A stretch of 64,000 nt of DNA from Nostocoides_A vanveenii. GTDB lineage: Bacteria > Actinomycetota > Actinomycetes > Actinomycetales > Dermatophilaceae. Of the stretch, positions 27,255 through 35,638 are shown in pieces. The stretch is taken from assembly GCF_039531165.1 (NCBI RefSeq), contig NZ_BAAAPN010000034.1, positions 124,001 through 188,000 of the forward strand, read 5' to 3'. Below the pieces are notes generated by a model. That model searched no databases. It saw nothing but the letters and a program-made list of their open reading frames with translations, and was not told the DNA's origin. The first letter of the stretch is position 1. Every line of letters starts with the position of its first letter. The position numbers were made by a program, and so were the translations under genes.

Positions 27255-27325
27255 AGGTGGAGACGGGATTTGAACCCGTGTACACGGCTTTGCAGGCCGT
27301 TGCCTCGCCTCTCGGCCACTCCACC
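27255..27325 (-). tRNA. tRNA-Cys(GCA)
   Basis: Acceptor GGTGGAG/CTCCACC, anticodon stem ACGGC/GCCGT around CTGCAAA (anticodon GCA) and the U73 discriminator typical of tRNA-Cys. No encoded CCA. Middle gene of a Gly-Cys-Val cluster. Confidence 0.95.
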
Positions 27326-27336
27326 AACGGGGGCGG

Positions 27337-28461
27337 CTAACCCTCCGAGCGGATGACCGGCCTCGAACCGGCGACCTCAACCTTGGCAAGGTTGCGCTCT
27401 ACCAACTGAGCTACATCCGCATGCGCCGGAACCGACATTCGCTTCGTTCTGGCGCGCACAGACATTAACCCATGCGAGCGGACATACCCAAATCGAGAGA
27501 GTTTCGACTCCTCGGCGTCCCCCTCGGGGAAGGGCGTCAGCGGCCGAACCGCGCGTTCCCGGCGCGCCTCGACCGCCTTGGCGACGGGCTGGACACGCAG
27601 CGTGGCCGCGTTGAAGGCGGCACCGATGAGGACCGAGATGGCGATCGCATAGAGCCAGATCAGCAGCACGATCGGGGTTGAAAGCGGGCCGTAGATCGAC
27701 GTGCCGCCCAGCGACGCCGCGATAGTGCCTCGCACGAACCACGACGCCAGCGCCCACAACACCAGGGTCAGCACGGCGCCGGGCAGGTCGCGCACCCACG
27801 GCGTCTTCTTGGGCGTGGCGATGTGATAGAGCGTCGTCAGCGAGGCCACCACGAGCACCGTCACCACCGGCCAGTAGAGGCCGACGAGTAGCTCCAGGCT
27901 CGGCGGCAACAGCCGGCCCACCAGCGTCGGGCCGATCAAGACCAGCGGGATCATCACGACCCCGACGAGCAGGGTGACGATGTAGAGCGTGAAGCTCAGC
28001 GCGCGGGTGCGCACGATCCCCCGCACGCCGGACTGGCCATACATGATCGTGATGGTGTCGACGAAGACGTTCAGCGCGCGCGAGCCGGACCACAGCGAGA
28101 GCACGAAGCCCAACGAGATCAGGTCGGCGCGTCCCCCGGAGAAGACGTCGGTCACCGTCGGCAGCAGCAGGTCCTGAATGATCTCCGGCGTCAGGAAGCG
28201 GCCGGCATACTCCGAGATCTGCGAAGTGAAGCTCTCGATCGTCACCTCGCCCAGCCACTGCCCGAGGTAGCCGACCCCACCGAAGAGGCCGAGGATCAAG
28301 GGCGGGAAGGACAACAACGCAAAGAATCCGGCCTCGGAGGCGAGACCGGTGACGCGATAGCGCAAACAGATCCGGACGGTTTCGGCAACCAGCCGGGCGA
28401 GCCACAGACCCCCCGGGATCCGCGCGAGCGCACCCTTCAGCGCACCCTTCGCCTCCACCAT
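27337..28461 (-). CDS. YihY/BrkB family membrane protein reading through tRNA-Gly
   Basis: A YihY (former RNase BN) family inner-membrane protein with about six hydrophobic segments: GLASEAGFFALLSFPPLILG early, SLWSGSRALNVFVDTI in the middle, SIYGPLSTPIVLLIWLYAIA late. Function of the family is unsettled. The domain ends near residue 305. The frame then has no stop until 27337, so the last 28 codons are the whole tRNA-Gly gene plus a few bases. ATG 28461 is preferred to GTG 28506. The real C-terminus may differ if a base is wrong before 27421. Confidence 0.8.
   Translation of the reverse strand: MVEAKGALKGALARIPGGLWLARLVAETVRICLRYRVTGLASEAGFFALLSFPPLILGLFGGVGYLGQWLGEVTIESFTSQISEYAGRFLTPEIIQDLLLPTVTDVFSGGRADLISLGFVLSLWSGSRALNVFVDTITIMYGQSGVRGIVRTRALSFTLYIVTLLVGVVMIPLVLIGPTLVGRLLPPSLELLVGLYWPVVTVLVVASLTTLYHIATPKKTPWVRDLPGAVLTLVLWALASWFVRGTIAASLGGTSIYGPLSTPIVLLIWLYAIAISVLIGAAFNAATLRVQPVAKAVEARRERAVRPLTPFPEGDAEESKLSRFGYVRSHGLMSVRARTKRMSVPAHADVAQLVERNLAKVEVAGSRPVIRSEG
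27348..27420 (-). tRNA. tRNA-Gly(GCC)
   Basis: Acceptor GCGGATG/CATCCGC, anticodon stem CAACC/GGTTG around TTGCCAA (anticodon GCC) and U73. No encoded CCA. It lies completely inside the 3' end of the YihY reading frame on the same strand. Confidence 0.95.
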
Positions 28462-28530
28462 TCGACCAAGATAACTGTGGCGCAAGGGAAAGTTGTGACT
28501 CGACACGGTGGCCGGGCGATAACGGAACGC

Positions 28531-29058
28531 TTACGACGTCGACGTCGCAGCAGTCGGCCAGGCGTTGTGGTCACAGGCGATCCGGTCGAAGTCGGCGCGC
28601 GACCAGCGCTCCCCCTCCCGCACGATCACCACATCGGCCGTCACGTTCGCGTAGTCCTGGGCGCTGACCTGCACGGGCGTCGCACCCATGTCCTCGGTGC
28701 CCGACCCGGCACCGATGTCGAGGCCGGTTTGCGCCGTCGGCTCGAATCCCCCTCGGGCGGTCCAGTCCGGCGCGGGTTGAGTCAGTGAGACCGTGAAGGG
28801 CTCGGAATGTGTTGTGGCCGAGGCCAAGTCGAGTAGGACCGGATTTTGGACGGTCGCATCCGCAGTGCGTCTGTCGATCAGGCCCATCACCTGGACCTGG
28901 TCGTACGCCGCGCCGCACGGCGCGACGATCACTACCGGGTTGCCGGCGGCATCGGCGCTCAGCCCCACTATCCCGACGATCTTCGTCGTGACGACGTTGC
29001 CACATCCCGCCAGTGCGAGAGCGGTGGCCGAGGCCAGGATCCATGCACGTCTTGCCAT
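28531..29058 (-). CDS. Hypothetical lipoprotein
   Basis: A 175-residue protein not recognised by family. It has a lipoprotein signal peptide (RRAWILASATALALAGC), so Cys17 should be lipidated and the protein held on the outer membrane face. The mature part is beta-rich in appearance with two further Cys residues (near 48 and 165), which could form a disulfide. ATG 29058 is chosen because it gives a proper signal peptide. No functional context: the neighbours are YihY and AidB. Confidence 0.75.
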   Translation of the reverse strand: MARRAWILASATALALAGCGNVVTTKIVGIVGLSADAAGNPVVIVAPCGAAYDQVQVMGLIDRRTADATVQNPVLLDLASATTHSEPFTVSLTQPAPDWTARGGFEPTAQTGLDIGAGSGTEDMGATPVQVSAQDYANVTADVVIVREGERWSRADFDRIACDHNAWPTAATSTS

Positions 29059-29135
29059 GCCTGAAGTGTCCCGAGCGAGGCAGGTCACCCGCGTGAGCAG
29101 GACTACTCACCTCAGGCGCGGCCTATCCTGCGCGC

Positions 29136-30776
29136 ATGGCGACGCACGAGGTCCGCAATCAACCCCCGCCGTATGCCGGCGTCGACCTCTTCGCGTCCGA
29201 TCCCACCCTTCGTGATGCCCTGACCCGTTGGGGCGCACCCGATCCCGACGCCCGCCACCTTGGGGAACTGGCCGGCACGGCAGCGGCAGCCGCGTGGGCG
29301 GACGAGGCGGATCAGTTCCCGCCGCGCCTGCGCACTCACGACCCTCGAGGCAATCGCCTCGATGAGGTCGTCTACCACCCGAGCTATCACGCACTGATGA
29401 CCGTCGCCGTCGAACACGGCTTGACCGCCGGGCCCTGGCTTCCGGGTGCCCGTCCCGGTGCGCACTTAGCCCGGGCCGCCGGCTTCTACCTCTGGAGCCA
29501 GGTCGAGAACGGGCACCTGTGCCCGATCTCGATGTCGTATGCCGCGGGGCCGGTGCTCGCGGCGACCCCCGGGGCGGCCACGGAGTGGCTGCCCAAGGTC
29601 GCTTCCCGCAGCTACGAGCCGGCGCTGGTGCCGATCGAGCAGAAGCGGGGCGCCATCGTCGGGATGGGCATGACGGAGAAGCAGGGCGGTTCCGACGTCC
29701 GGGCCAACAGCACGACGGCAACTCCGGATCCGCGAGGGCCGCTGGGCGCGGGCAGTTATCGCCTGCGTGGCCACAAGTGGTTCTGCAGCGCGCCGATGAG
29801 CGACGCCTTCCTCGTCCTGGCCCAGGCGCCGGCCGGTCTCAGTTGCTTCCTCCTCCCCCGCGCCCTGCCCGACGGCACGCGCAATTCGTTTGCGCTGCAA
29901 CGCCTGAAGGACAAACTGGGCAATCGCTCGAATGCGTCGTCGGAGGTCGAGTTCGATGACTCCTGGGCGACCCTGCTGGGGGTCGAGGGGCGCGGCATAC
30001 GGACGATCATCGACATGGTCGCCGGCACCCGACTCGACTGCATCCTCGGGTCGAGCGCGACGATGCGGCAGGCGCTCGTGCGGGCCACGCACCATACGGC
30101 CCACCGGATGACCTTCGGCCGGCCGCTGATCGATCAGCCGCTGATGCGCAATGTGCTGGCCGATCTGGCACTGGAGTCCGAGGCGGCCACGCTGCTCGCG
30201 ATGCGGCTGGCGCACGCCGTCGACGAGGGCGACAGCGACTTCGCGCGGCTCGGCGTGGCACTGGGAAAATTCTGGGTGTGCAAGCGGACCTCGCCGATGG
30301 TGGCCGAGGCCCTGGAGTGCCTGGGCGGTCTTGGCTATGTCGAGGAGAACGGTCTGGCACGCCTCTATCGCGAGGCCCCGCTGAACTCGATTTGGGAGGG
30401 ATCGGGCAATGTCAACGCGCTCGACGTGCTGCGCGCGATGACCCGCGAGCCGGCCAGCGTCGCGGCGCTGGCCAAGGAGGCCGGCGCCGCCCGCGGCGTC
30501 GATGCGCGATTGGATCGGGCCATCGACGCCATTGAGGAGATCGGCGCCCGCGCCGGGCACGAGCACGCACCGATCGAGGCCCGCCGGACCGTGGAGCGGC
30601 TGGCGATCACTCTGCAGGCAGCGCTGCTCGCCCGGTATGCCGAGCCGGCGATCGCCGAGGCATTTCTCGCCTCACGCGTGGCCGGTGACCACGGCGCGAC
30701 TTTCGGCACGCTCTCGCCGGCTGCTGTCACGGCAGCTGCCGGCCCGCTTCTGGAGCGTGCTAGCAGCTCAGGGTGA
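29136..30776 (+). CDS. aidB: AidB-like acyl-CoA dehydrogenase
   Basis: A 546-residue flavoprotein of the AidB branch of acyl-CoA dehydrogenases. The AidB-typical N-terminus (HEVRNQPPPYAGVDLF) is present, followed by GMGMTEKQGGSDVRAN, LRGHKWFCSAPMSD and the late EALECLGGLGYVEENGL with IWEGSGNVNALDVLRA. E. coli AidB is induced by alkylating agents and binds DNA; its in vivo reaction is unclear. It stands alone on the plus strand, convergent with ppk2. With tag and ogt it adds a third alkylation-response gene to the window. Confidence 0.9.
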   Translation: MATHEVRNQPPPYAGVDLFASDPTLRDALTRWGAPDPDARHLGELAGTAAAAAWADEADQFPPRLRTHDPRGNRLDEVVYHPSYHALMTVAVEHGLTAGPWLPGARPGAHLARAAGFYLWSQVENGHLCPISMSYAAGPVLAATPGAATEWLPKVASRSYEPALVPIEQKRGAIVGMGMTEKQGGSDVRANSTTATPDPRGPLGAGSYRLRGHKWFCSAPMSDAFLVLAQAPAGLSCFLLPRALPDGTRNSFALQRLKDKLGNRSNASSEVEFDDSWATLLGVEGRGIRTIIDMVAGTRLDCILGSSATMRQALVRATHHTAHRMTFGRPLIDQPLMRNVLADLALESEAATLLAMRLAHAVDEGDSDFARLGVALGKFWVCKRTSPMVAEALECLGGLGYVEENGLARLYREAPLNSIWEGSGNVNALDVLRAMTREPASVAALAKEAGAARGVDARLDRAIDAIEEIGARAGHEHAPIEARRTVERLAITLQAALLARYAEPAIAEAFLASRVAGDHGATFGTLSPAAVTAAAGPLLERASSSG

Positions 30777-30785
30777 AGTGGAGGG

Positions 30786-31796
30786 TTAGCTTTCGGCGAG
30801 CCGGGCCTGCTGCTCGGCGACGTCGAAGCCGGCGGCCGGCCACTGCGGGTCGATGTCCTGCAGTGCCGCGAGGAGGAGATTCATGACGGCCAACCGGGCA
30901 TACCACTTCTTGTCGGCGGGAACGACATACCAGGGCGCCTCATCGGTGGAGCACTTCTCCAAGGCGGCCTGATAGGCCTCCATATAGGCGTCCCACGACT
31001 GACGCTCATCGATGTCGCCCGGGTTGAACTTCCAATACTTCTCCGGGTTGGCGAGCCGCTCGGCCAGCCGGGCCTTCTGCTCCTCCTTGGAGATGTGCAG
31101 CATGACCTTGACGATCGTGGTGCCGGAGGCGGCAACGCTCTTTTCGAAGGCGTTGATCTGGGCATACCGGCGCGACCACTGCTGCCGCGGCACCAGATTG
31201 TGCACCCGGACGATCAGCACGTCCTCGTACTGTGAGCGGTCGAAGACGCCGATCTTGCCGTAGCCCGGCAGGGCGTTGCGGATCCGCCATAGGAAGGGGT
31301 GGGCACGCTCTTCTGCGGTCGGCGCCTTGAACGACGTCAGTTCGATGCCCTGCGGGTCGGCGGCCCCGACGACGTGCCGCATGATGCCGCCCTTGCCCGA
31401 GGTGTCCATGCCCTGAACCACGAGCAGGATGGAGCGCTTCCCGCCGGCCTTGGAATCGGCATACAGGCGTTCCTGCAGGTCACTAACTTGCTCCGCGAGC
31501 GGGGCGAGGAGCATGGCACCCGCCGCCTTGTCCCCCGCGAACGCCGGGGTCGAGGCCGGGTCGACATCGGCGAGGGCGAATCCGGGACCCACCCGCAGTG
31601 CGCCGACGAAGGCGGCGGGCGTCGGGCTCTTGGCGGCCTCCTCGGCGACCTTGGCCGCAGCTTTGGCCTCTTGCTTGGCCAGCTCCTTGGCGATGATCTC
31701 CAGTTCTTTGGCGTCCTTGGAGTTCTTCTTCGCCTTGCCCTTGGCTGCCTTGGTGGCCTTGGCCGATGACTTCTTCGTCTTCTCCGACTTACCCAT
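30786..31796 (-). CDS. ppk2: Polyphosphate kinase 2
   Basis: A 336-residue PPK2 enzyme, transferring phosphate between polyphosphate and nucleotides. Walker A is GMDTSGKGG (129-137), the lid motif IGVFDRSQYEDVLIVRVH and the second catalytic stretch WKFNPGDIDERQSWDAYMEA are present. The first 55 residues are a Lys/Ala/Glu-rich extension with coiled-coil character. ATG 31796 is used; the frame runs further upstream but into the divergent gene. The class (ADP or AMP phosphorylating) is not decided from sequence. Confidence 0.92.
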   Translation of the reverse strand: MGKSEKTKKSSAKATKAAKGKAKKNSKDAKELEIIAKELAKQEAKAAAKVAEEAAKSPTPAAFVGALRVGPGFALADVDPASTPAFAGDKAAGAMLLAPLAEQVSDLQERLYADSKAGGKRSILLVVQGMDTSGKGGIMRHVVGAADPQGIELTSFKAPTAEERAHPFLWRIRNALPGYGKIGVFDRSQYEDVLIVRVHNLVPRQQWSRRYAQINAFEKSVAASGTTIVKVMLHISKEEQKARLAERLANPEKYWKFNPGDIDERQSWDAYMEAYQAALEKCSTDEAPWYVVPADKKWYARLAVMNLLLAALQDIDPQWPAAGFDVAEQQARLAES

Positions 31797-31844
31797 GCCA
31801 CGCATAATGGCAGGCCCTGCGACGCGGTGCGCCAGACTGGGCCG

Positions 31845-32567
31845 ATGCGATTGTTGTATGCCGATTCCCCCACTCCCGTGGCGCCCGGCACCGAGACCGA
31901 CATCGACGCGCTTCGGGCGCTCTATGCCTGGCCGGGCGGGGGCGGGGTGCGCACAAACTTCGTCGCCACTCTCGATGGGGCCGCTACCGGCCCCAGTGGC
32001 CTGACGGGGTCGATCAACAACGCCGCCGACAAGATCGTCTTCGACCTCAACCGCGAGCTGTGCGATGTCGTCCTGGTTGGTGAGGCGACCGCGGACGCGG
32101 AGGGTTATCGTCCTGCGGACGGTCCTCCGCTGATCGTGGTCAGCCGGCGTTGCCGGGTGCCCCGCGGCTTTGTCGACCCGCCGAGGGATGGTCATGTCGT
32201 GCTTGTGACGGGGTCCGGGGCCGAGGCGGGCAATGTCCGGGCCGCGCGCCAGCAACTCGGCGACGCGAATGTGTGGGTGCTCGGCGAGGAGGACGTCGAC
32301 CTCGGCCAGGTGATCGTGGCGTTGGGCCGCGAGGGCCGCCACAACATCCTGTGCGAGGGCGGGCCGCGCGTCCACGCGGCCTTGCTTGCGCGCAATCTCG
32401 TGGACGAGGTCGCGCTGACGTGGGTCCCGCGTGGCATCGGCGGTGCTCACCCGCGGATCGCTCACGGCGCAAACTTCGACGTCCAGTTAAGAGTGAAGGT
32501 TCTCCTGGAGTCGGACTCGACCCTGCTTGGGCTCTGGCGCGTGCCGGAGACGTCCGGCCACAGCTGA
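31845..32567 (+). CDS. RibD C-terminal/dihydrofolate reductase-like protein
   Basis: A 240-residue stand-alone reductase domain of the RibD_C/DHFR-like family: GVRTNFVATLDGAATGPSG near the N-terminus, DVVLVGEATADAEGYRP, and ILCEGGPRVHAALLARNLVDE with the conserved EGGP. The domain in RibD reduces a pyrimidinone in riboflavin synthesis; free-standing actinobacterial copies often have other or unknown substrates. No rib genes are nearby. ATG 31845 is chosen by the domain boundary. Divergent from ppk2 with 48 bp between. Confidence 0.85.
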   Translation: MRLLYADSPTPVAPGTETDIDALRALYAWPGGGGVRTNFVATLDGAATGPSGLTGSINNAADKIVFDLNRELCDVVLVGEATADAEGYRPADGPPLIVVSRRCRVPRGFVDPPRDGHVVLVTGSGAEAGNVRAARQQLGDANVWVLGEEDVDLGQVIVALGREGRHNILCEGGPRVHAALLARNLVDEVALTWVPRGIGGAHPRIAHGANFDVQLRVKVLLESDSTLLGLWRVPETSGHS

Positions 32568-32627
32568 GTCCGGCACGGTCCGCAGCTGCGCATTCCGCAA
32601 GGAGCAGGACCGCAGGCGGGCAGCCGA

Positions 32628-33788
32628 TCAGGCCTTGAGGAAGTCGCTGACAGCATACTCCCAGCGCGCCGGATCGGTGTTCCACTCTTTGCAATGCCGT
32701 GCCAGCTCCCAGTGCACGACAGTCACGAGGTCCGGGCGCGCCTCGGCAAGGGCAAGCGACGGCCCGGCCGGGACGAACTCGTCGTCGATGCTGTGGATGA
32801 GCAGGATCGGGTGGTGCAACTCGGCGGCTCGGGCAACCCAGTTGGTCTGGGCGACGTCAACCGTGTCGTGCACACCGACCAGCCGCCGCGACCACTTCTT
32901 GCCCATGATGGTCCGGCTCAGATCACCGACCGGCGAGGGCACGCCGTGGGCGCGCGCGTGGTGGGCCAGCACGTTAGTCCAGTCCACGACGGGGCCGTCG
33001 AGAACCACGCGGGTGACCGCCGAGGCAAGAGCGGACTGGGCGAGGACCTGCAGCACGATCGCCCCGCCCATCGACCACCCCACCAAGGTGACGTCTCTGG
33101 CACCTTCGGCCACGGCATACGCGATGGCCGACTCGATGTCGCGCCACTCGGACAGCCCGAGGTTGTAGCGACCGTCCGGGCCGGGCGGAGCGCCTTCGTC
33201 GTTGCGATAGCTCGGCACCAGAACCGTATGCCGTGCGGCCAGCACCGGCGGAATCGCCCGGATCGTCTCCTCACGGCGCGCGCCGCGGCCGTGGACAAGG
33301 ATCGCCCAGCGGCTCCCGTCACCCATCCCGGGGATGAGCCAGGCCGGCATCGGCCCGAGATCCGTGACGATCTCGACGTGTCGGGTTGCCAGACCGAGGC
33401 TGATCTCGGGCGGCGAGCAGTAGTAGTACCCGTTCCAGCGCGCCGGGCCGGGGCGGATGATGCCGAAGTCTTGGGCCTCGATGCGACGGCGAACGGTGGC
33501 CTCGTCGCGATCGAGGATCTCGCCGATGCGGATGTGGCCGCGGCTGCCGTCCAGCCACAGGCCATAGCGGCCGGGAACCACCGTCTCGGCGTTGGCGGCC
33601 AGGACCACCGAGTCCGTGGCCGTCGACAGCACCTCGCAGTCGTCCGGTTTACGCCGATCCGGAGTTAGGACGCGCCGGGCGAAGTAGGCCGCCGCGCCCA
33701 GAGCAGCGCCGGCAGCTCCGGCCGCGGCCGAACTGCTGACCGCGGCCGCGCCGATGGCCGCGCGCTTTGCCGTCGCCTTAGAACTCAC
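32628..33788 (-). CDS. Alpha/beta hydrolase (possibly membrane-anchored)
   Basis: A 386-residue serine hydrolase: an Ala-rich hydrophobic stretch at 17-37, which may be a signal anchor, a middle region with HGRGARREETIRAIPPVL, the nucleophile elbow GWSMGG, the acid in HSIDDEFVP and the terminal His in LARHCKEWN. Substrate unknown; the family includes peptidase- and esterase-like enzymes. It converges with the RibD-like gene. Confidence 0.85.
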   Translation of the reverse strand: MSSKATAKRAAIGAAAVSSSAAAGAAGAALGAAAYFARRVLTPDRRKPDDCEVLSTATDSVVLAANAETVVPGRYGLWLDGSRGHIRIGEILDRDEATVRRRIEAQDFGIIRPGPARWNGYYYCSPPEISLGLATRHVEIVTDLGPMPAWLIPGMGDGSRWAILVHGRGARREETIRAIPPVLAARHTVLVPSYRNDEGAPPGPDGRYNLGLSEWRDIESAIAYAVAEGARDVTLVGWSMGGAIVLQVLAQSALASAVTRVVLDGPVVDWTNVLAHHARAHGVPSPVGDLSRTIMGKKWSRRLVGVHDTVDVAQTNWVARAAELHHPILLIHSIDDEFVPAGPSLALAEARPDLVTVVHWELARHCKEWNTDPARWEYAVSDFLKA

Positions 33789-33864
33789 GCCCCTATCGTC
33801 TCAGGTCTCCCACCGGTATCGGGCGTCCCGTCTGCCCGGGCGACCGGCGCGGAAGAATGTGGCC

Positions 33865-34437
33865 ATGTGCAGCGCGAGGAACGGCCGGGTCCACACCGTA
33901 GGTGTCGTGCTCGCCGCTGGGGCAGGCCGCCGCTTCGGCGGTCCGAAGATCCTTGCGCACCAAGGGCACTGGCTCGAACAGTCCGTGGCCGCATTGCGCA
34001 ACGGCGGCTGCGACCGAGTGGCTGTCTGCATGGGTGCAGCCGTCGTGGATGCCCCGCCCGGCGTCTTGGCGGTCGAGGTGCCCGACTGGGCGAGCGGCAT
34101 GAGCGCCAGCGTCCGCGCCGCCCTCGATCTCGCTGCCGAACTGGACGCCGAGTTGCTCGTTCTGCACCTGATCGACCTCCCGGACGTCGGTCCACCCGTC
34201 GTCGCCCGGGTGCTCGACAGCGCCGCCGGGCGACCGGACGCACTGGTGCGGGCGGCATACGGCAATTTGCCGGGGCACCCGGTGGTGGTCGGTCGCGATC
34301 ACCTGGCCCCCATGAGAGCAACGCTGACCGGCGACAGCGGCGGTCGCGACTATCTCGCGGCCGCCGGTGCCCAGTCGATTGCGTGCGGTGATCTCGCGAC
34401 GGGTGCCGACCACGACGTGCCAGAATCGTTGGCATGA
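33865..34437 (+). CDS. MobA/MocA-like nucleotidyltransferase
   Basis: A 190-residue NTP-transferase of the MobA-like group with the nucleotide loop VVLAAGAGRRFGGPKIL, WASGMSASVRAAL and the metal-binding LIDLPDVGPPV (DxPxv block). MocA members make molybdopterin cytosine dinucleotide. No molybdoenzyme is nearby, apart from a distant MOSC gene, so the substrate is open. It overlaps msrB by four bases (ATGA). ATG 33865 is tentative; the conserved loop starts at residue 13. Confidence 0.85.
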   Translation: MCSARNGRVHTVGVVLAAGAGRRFGGPKILAHQGHWLEQSVAALRNGGCDRVAVCMGAAVVDAPPGVLAVEVPDWASGMSASVRAALDLAAELDAELLVLHLIDLPDVGPPVVARVLDSAAGRPDALVRAAYGNLPGHPVVVGRDHLAPMRATLTGDSGGRDYLAAAGAQSIACGDLATGADHDVPESLA

Positions 34438-34862
34438 GCAGCCTGCACAGCGACCGGGACTATGCCGTCACCAAGAGCGAGCATGAGTGGCGGGCCCAGT
34501 TGACGCCGCAGGAGTTCCACGTGCTGCGCGAGGCCGGGACCGAGCGGCCGTTCAGCGGCGAGTATGAGGATGACGAGACGGTGGGCGTGTATGCCTGCCG
34601 AGCGTGCGGCGCCGAGCTTTTCGCATCGGAGACGAAGTTTGCGAGCCATTGCGGCTGGCCGTCGTTCTACACCCCGCTGGCCGGCGACAGCGTCGAGTAT
34701 TTGGAGGACCGCTCGCTCCCCGGCCGCCCGCGAGTCGAGGTCCGGTGTGCCAACTGCGGCAGCCACCTGGGCCACGTCTTCGAGGGCGAGGGCTATCAGA
34801 CCCCGACCGACCAGCGCTTCTGCATCAACTCCATCTCGCTGACACTCCGGCCGGCCGAGTAG
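34434..34862 (+). CDS. msrB: Peptide-methionine (R)-S-oxide reductase
   Basis: A 142-residue MsrB that repairs methionine-R-sulfoxide. The two zinc CxxC pairs are CRACGAELF and CANCGSHLGHVF, and the catalytic Cys is in RFCINSISL near the C-terminus. EWRAQLTPQEFHVLREAGTE is the usual N-terminal block. Translation is coupled to the nucleotidyltransferase by an ATGA overlap. It converges with hemQ. Confidence 0.95.
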   Translation: MSSLHSDRDYAVTKSEHEWRAQLTPQEFHVLREAGTERPFSGEYEDDETVGVYACRACGAELFASETKFASHCGWPSFYTPLAGDSVEYLEDRSLPGRPRVEVRCANCGSHLGHVFEGEGYQTPTDQRFCINSISLTLRPAE

Positions 34863-34868
34863 CCGGCG

Positions 34869-35588
34869 TCACCGCAGGCGCTCGATCAGGGCGGGGAGGG
34901 TGACGCGGGGGCCGGTGAAGAAGGGGGTCTCCTCGCGCACGTGCAGGCGGGCCCGGGAGGCGCGCAACTCGCGCATCAGGTCCACGATCCGGTGCAACTC
35001 ATCGGCCTCGAAGGCCAGGATCCACTCGTAGTCACCGAGCGCGAAGGCGGCAATCGTGTTGGCGCGCACATCCGGGTAGTCCCTCGCCATCTGGCCGTGC
35101 TCGCGCAGCATGTCGCGGCGTTCGGCATCGTCGATGACATACCAGTCGTAGGACCGCACAAACGGATACACGCACACATAGTTACGCGCCTCCTCGTCGG
35201 CCATGAAGGCCGGGATATGGCTCTTGTTGAACTCCGCCGGACGGTGCAGCGCGGCATTGGACCACACCGGCTTGAGGTGCTGTCCCAGGCCCGAGCGCAA
35301 GAAGCGGTGGTAGGCGTCCTGGAGCAACTCGATGCTCTCGGCGTGCCACCAGATCATCAGGTCGGCGTCCGCTCGCAGACCGGCGACGTCATAGACGCCA
35401 CGGATCACGACGCCACCCGCCTCCACGTCGGCGAACAACTTCTCGACATCGCGGACGTAGGCCTGCCGGCCCGCGTGCCCCAGCGGCGTCTCGACCGCAA
35501 AGACCGACCACATGGCATACCGGATGCTGTCGTTGATCTCGCGCATGCGCGCGGGCGTGGGCTTGCTCGGGACGGGTCGATCGGACAT
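34869..35588 (-). CDS. hemQ: Coproheme decarboxylase HemQ
   Basis: A 239-residue chlorite-dismutase-like protein that performs the final step of the coproporphyrin-dependent haem pathway, decarboxylating coproheme III to haem b with peroxide. The active-site Tyr is probably Tyr141 in YPFVRSYDWY; RYAMWSVFAVE and GDYEWILAFEADEL are also family marks. ATG 35588 is used; the open frame upstream overlaps cgoX territory. It follows cgoX on the same strand by 50 bp, and hemE is nearby. Confidence 0.93.
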   Translation of the reverse strand: MSDRPVPSKPTPARMREINDSIRYAMWSVFAVETPLGHAGRQAYVRDVEKLFADVEAGGVVIRGVYDVAGLRADADLMIWWHAESIELLQDAYHRFLRSGLGQHLKPVWSNAALHRPAEFNKSHIPAFMADEEARNYVCVYPFVRSYDWYVIDDAERRDMLREHGQMARDYPDVRANTIAAFALGDYEWILAFEADELHRIVDLMRELRASRARLHVREETPFFTGPRVTLPALIERLR

Positions 35589-35638
35589 TCCGCCATTCTG
35601 AACCCGTCGCCCCGTGCGCGCCGAATCGGGTCGCGCCG

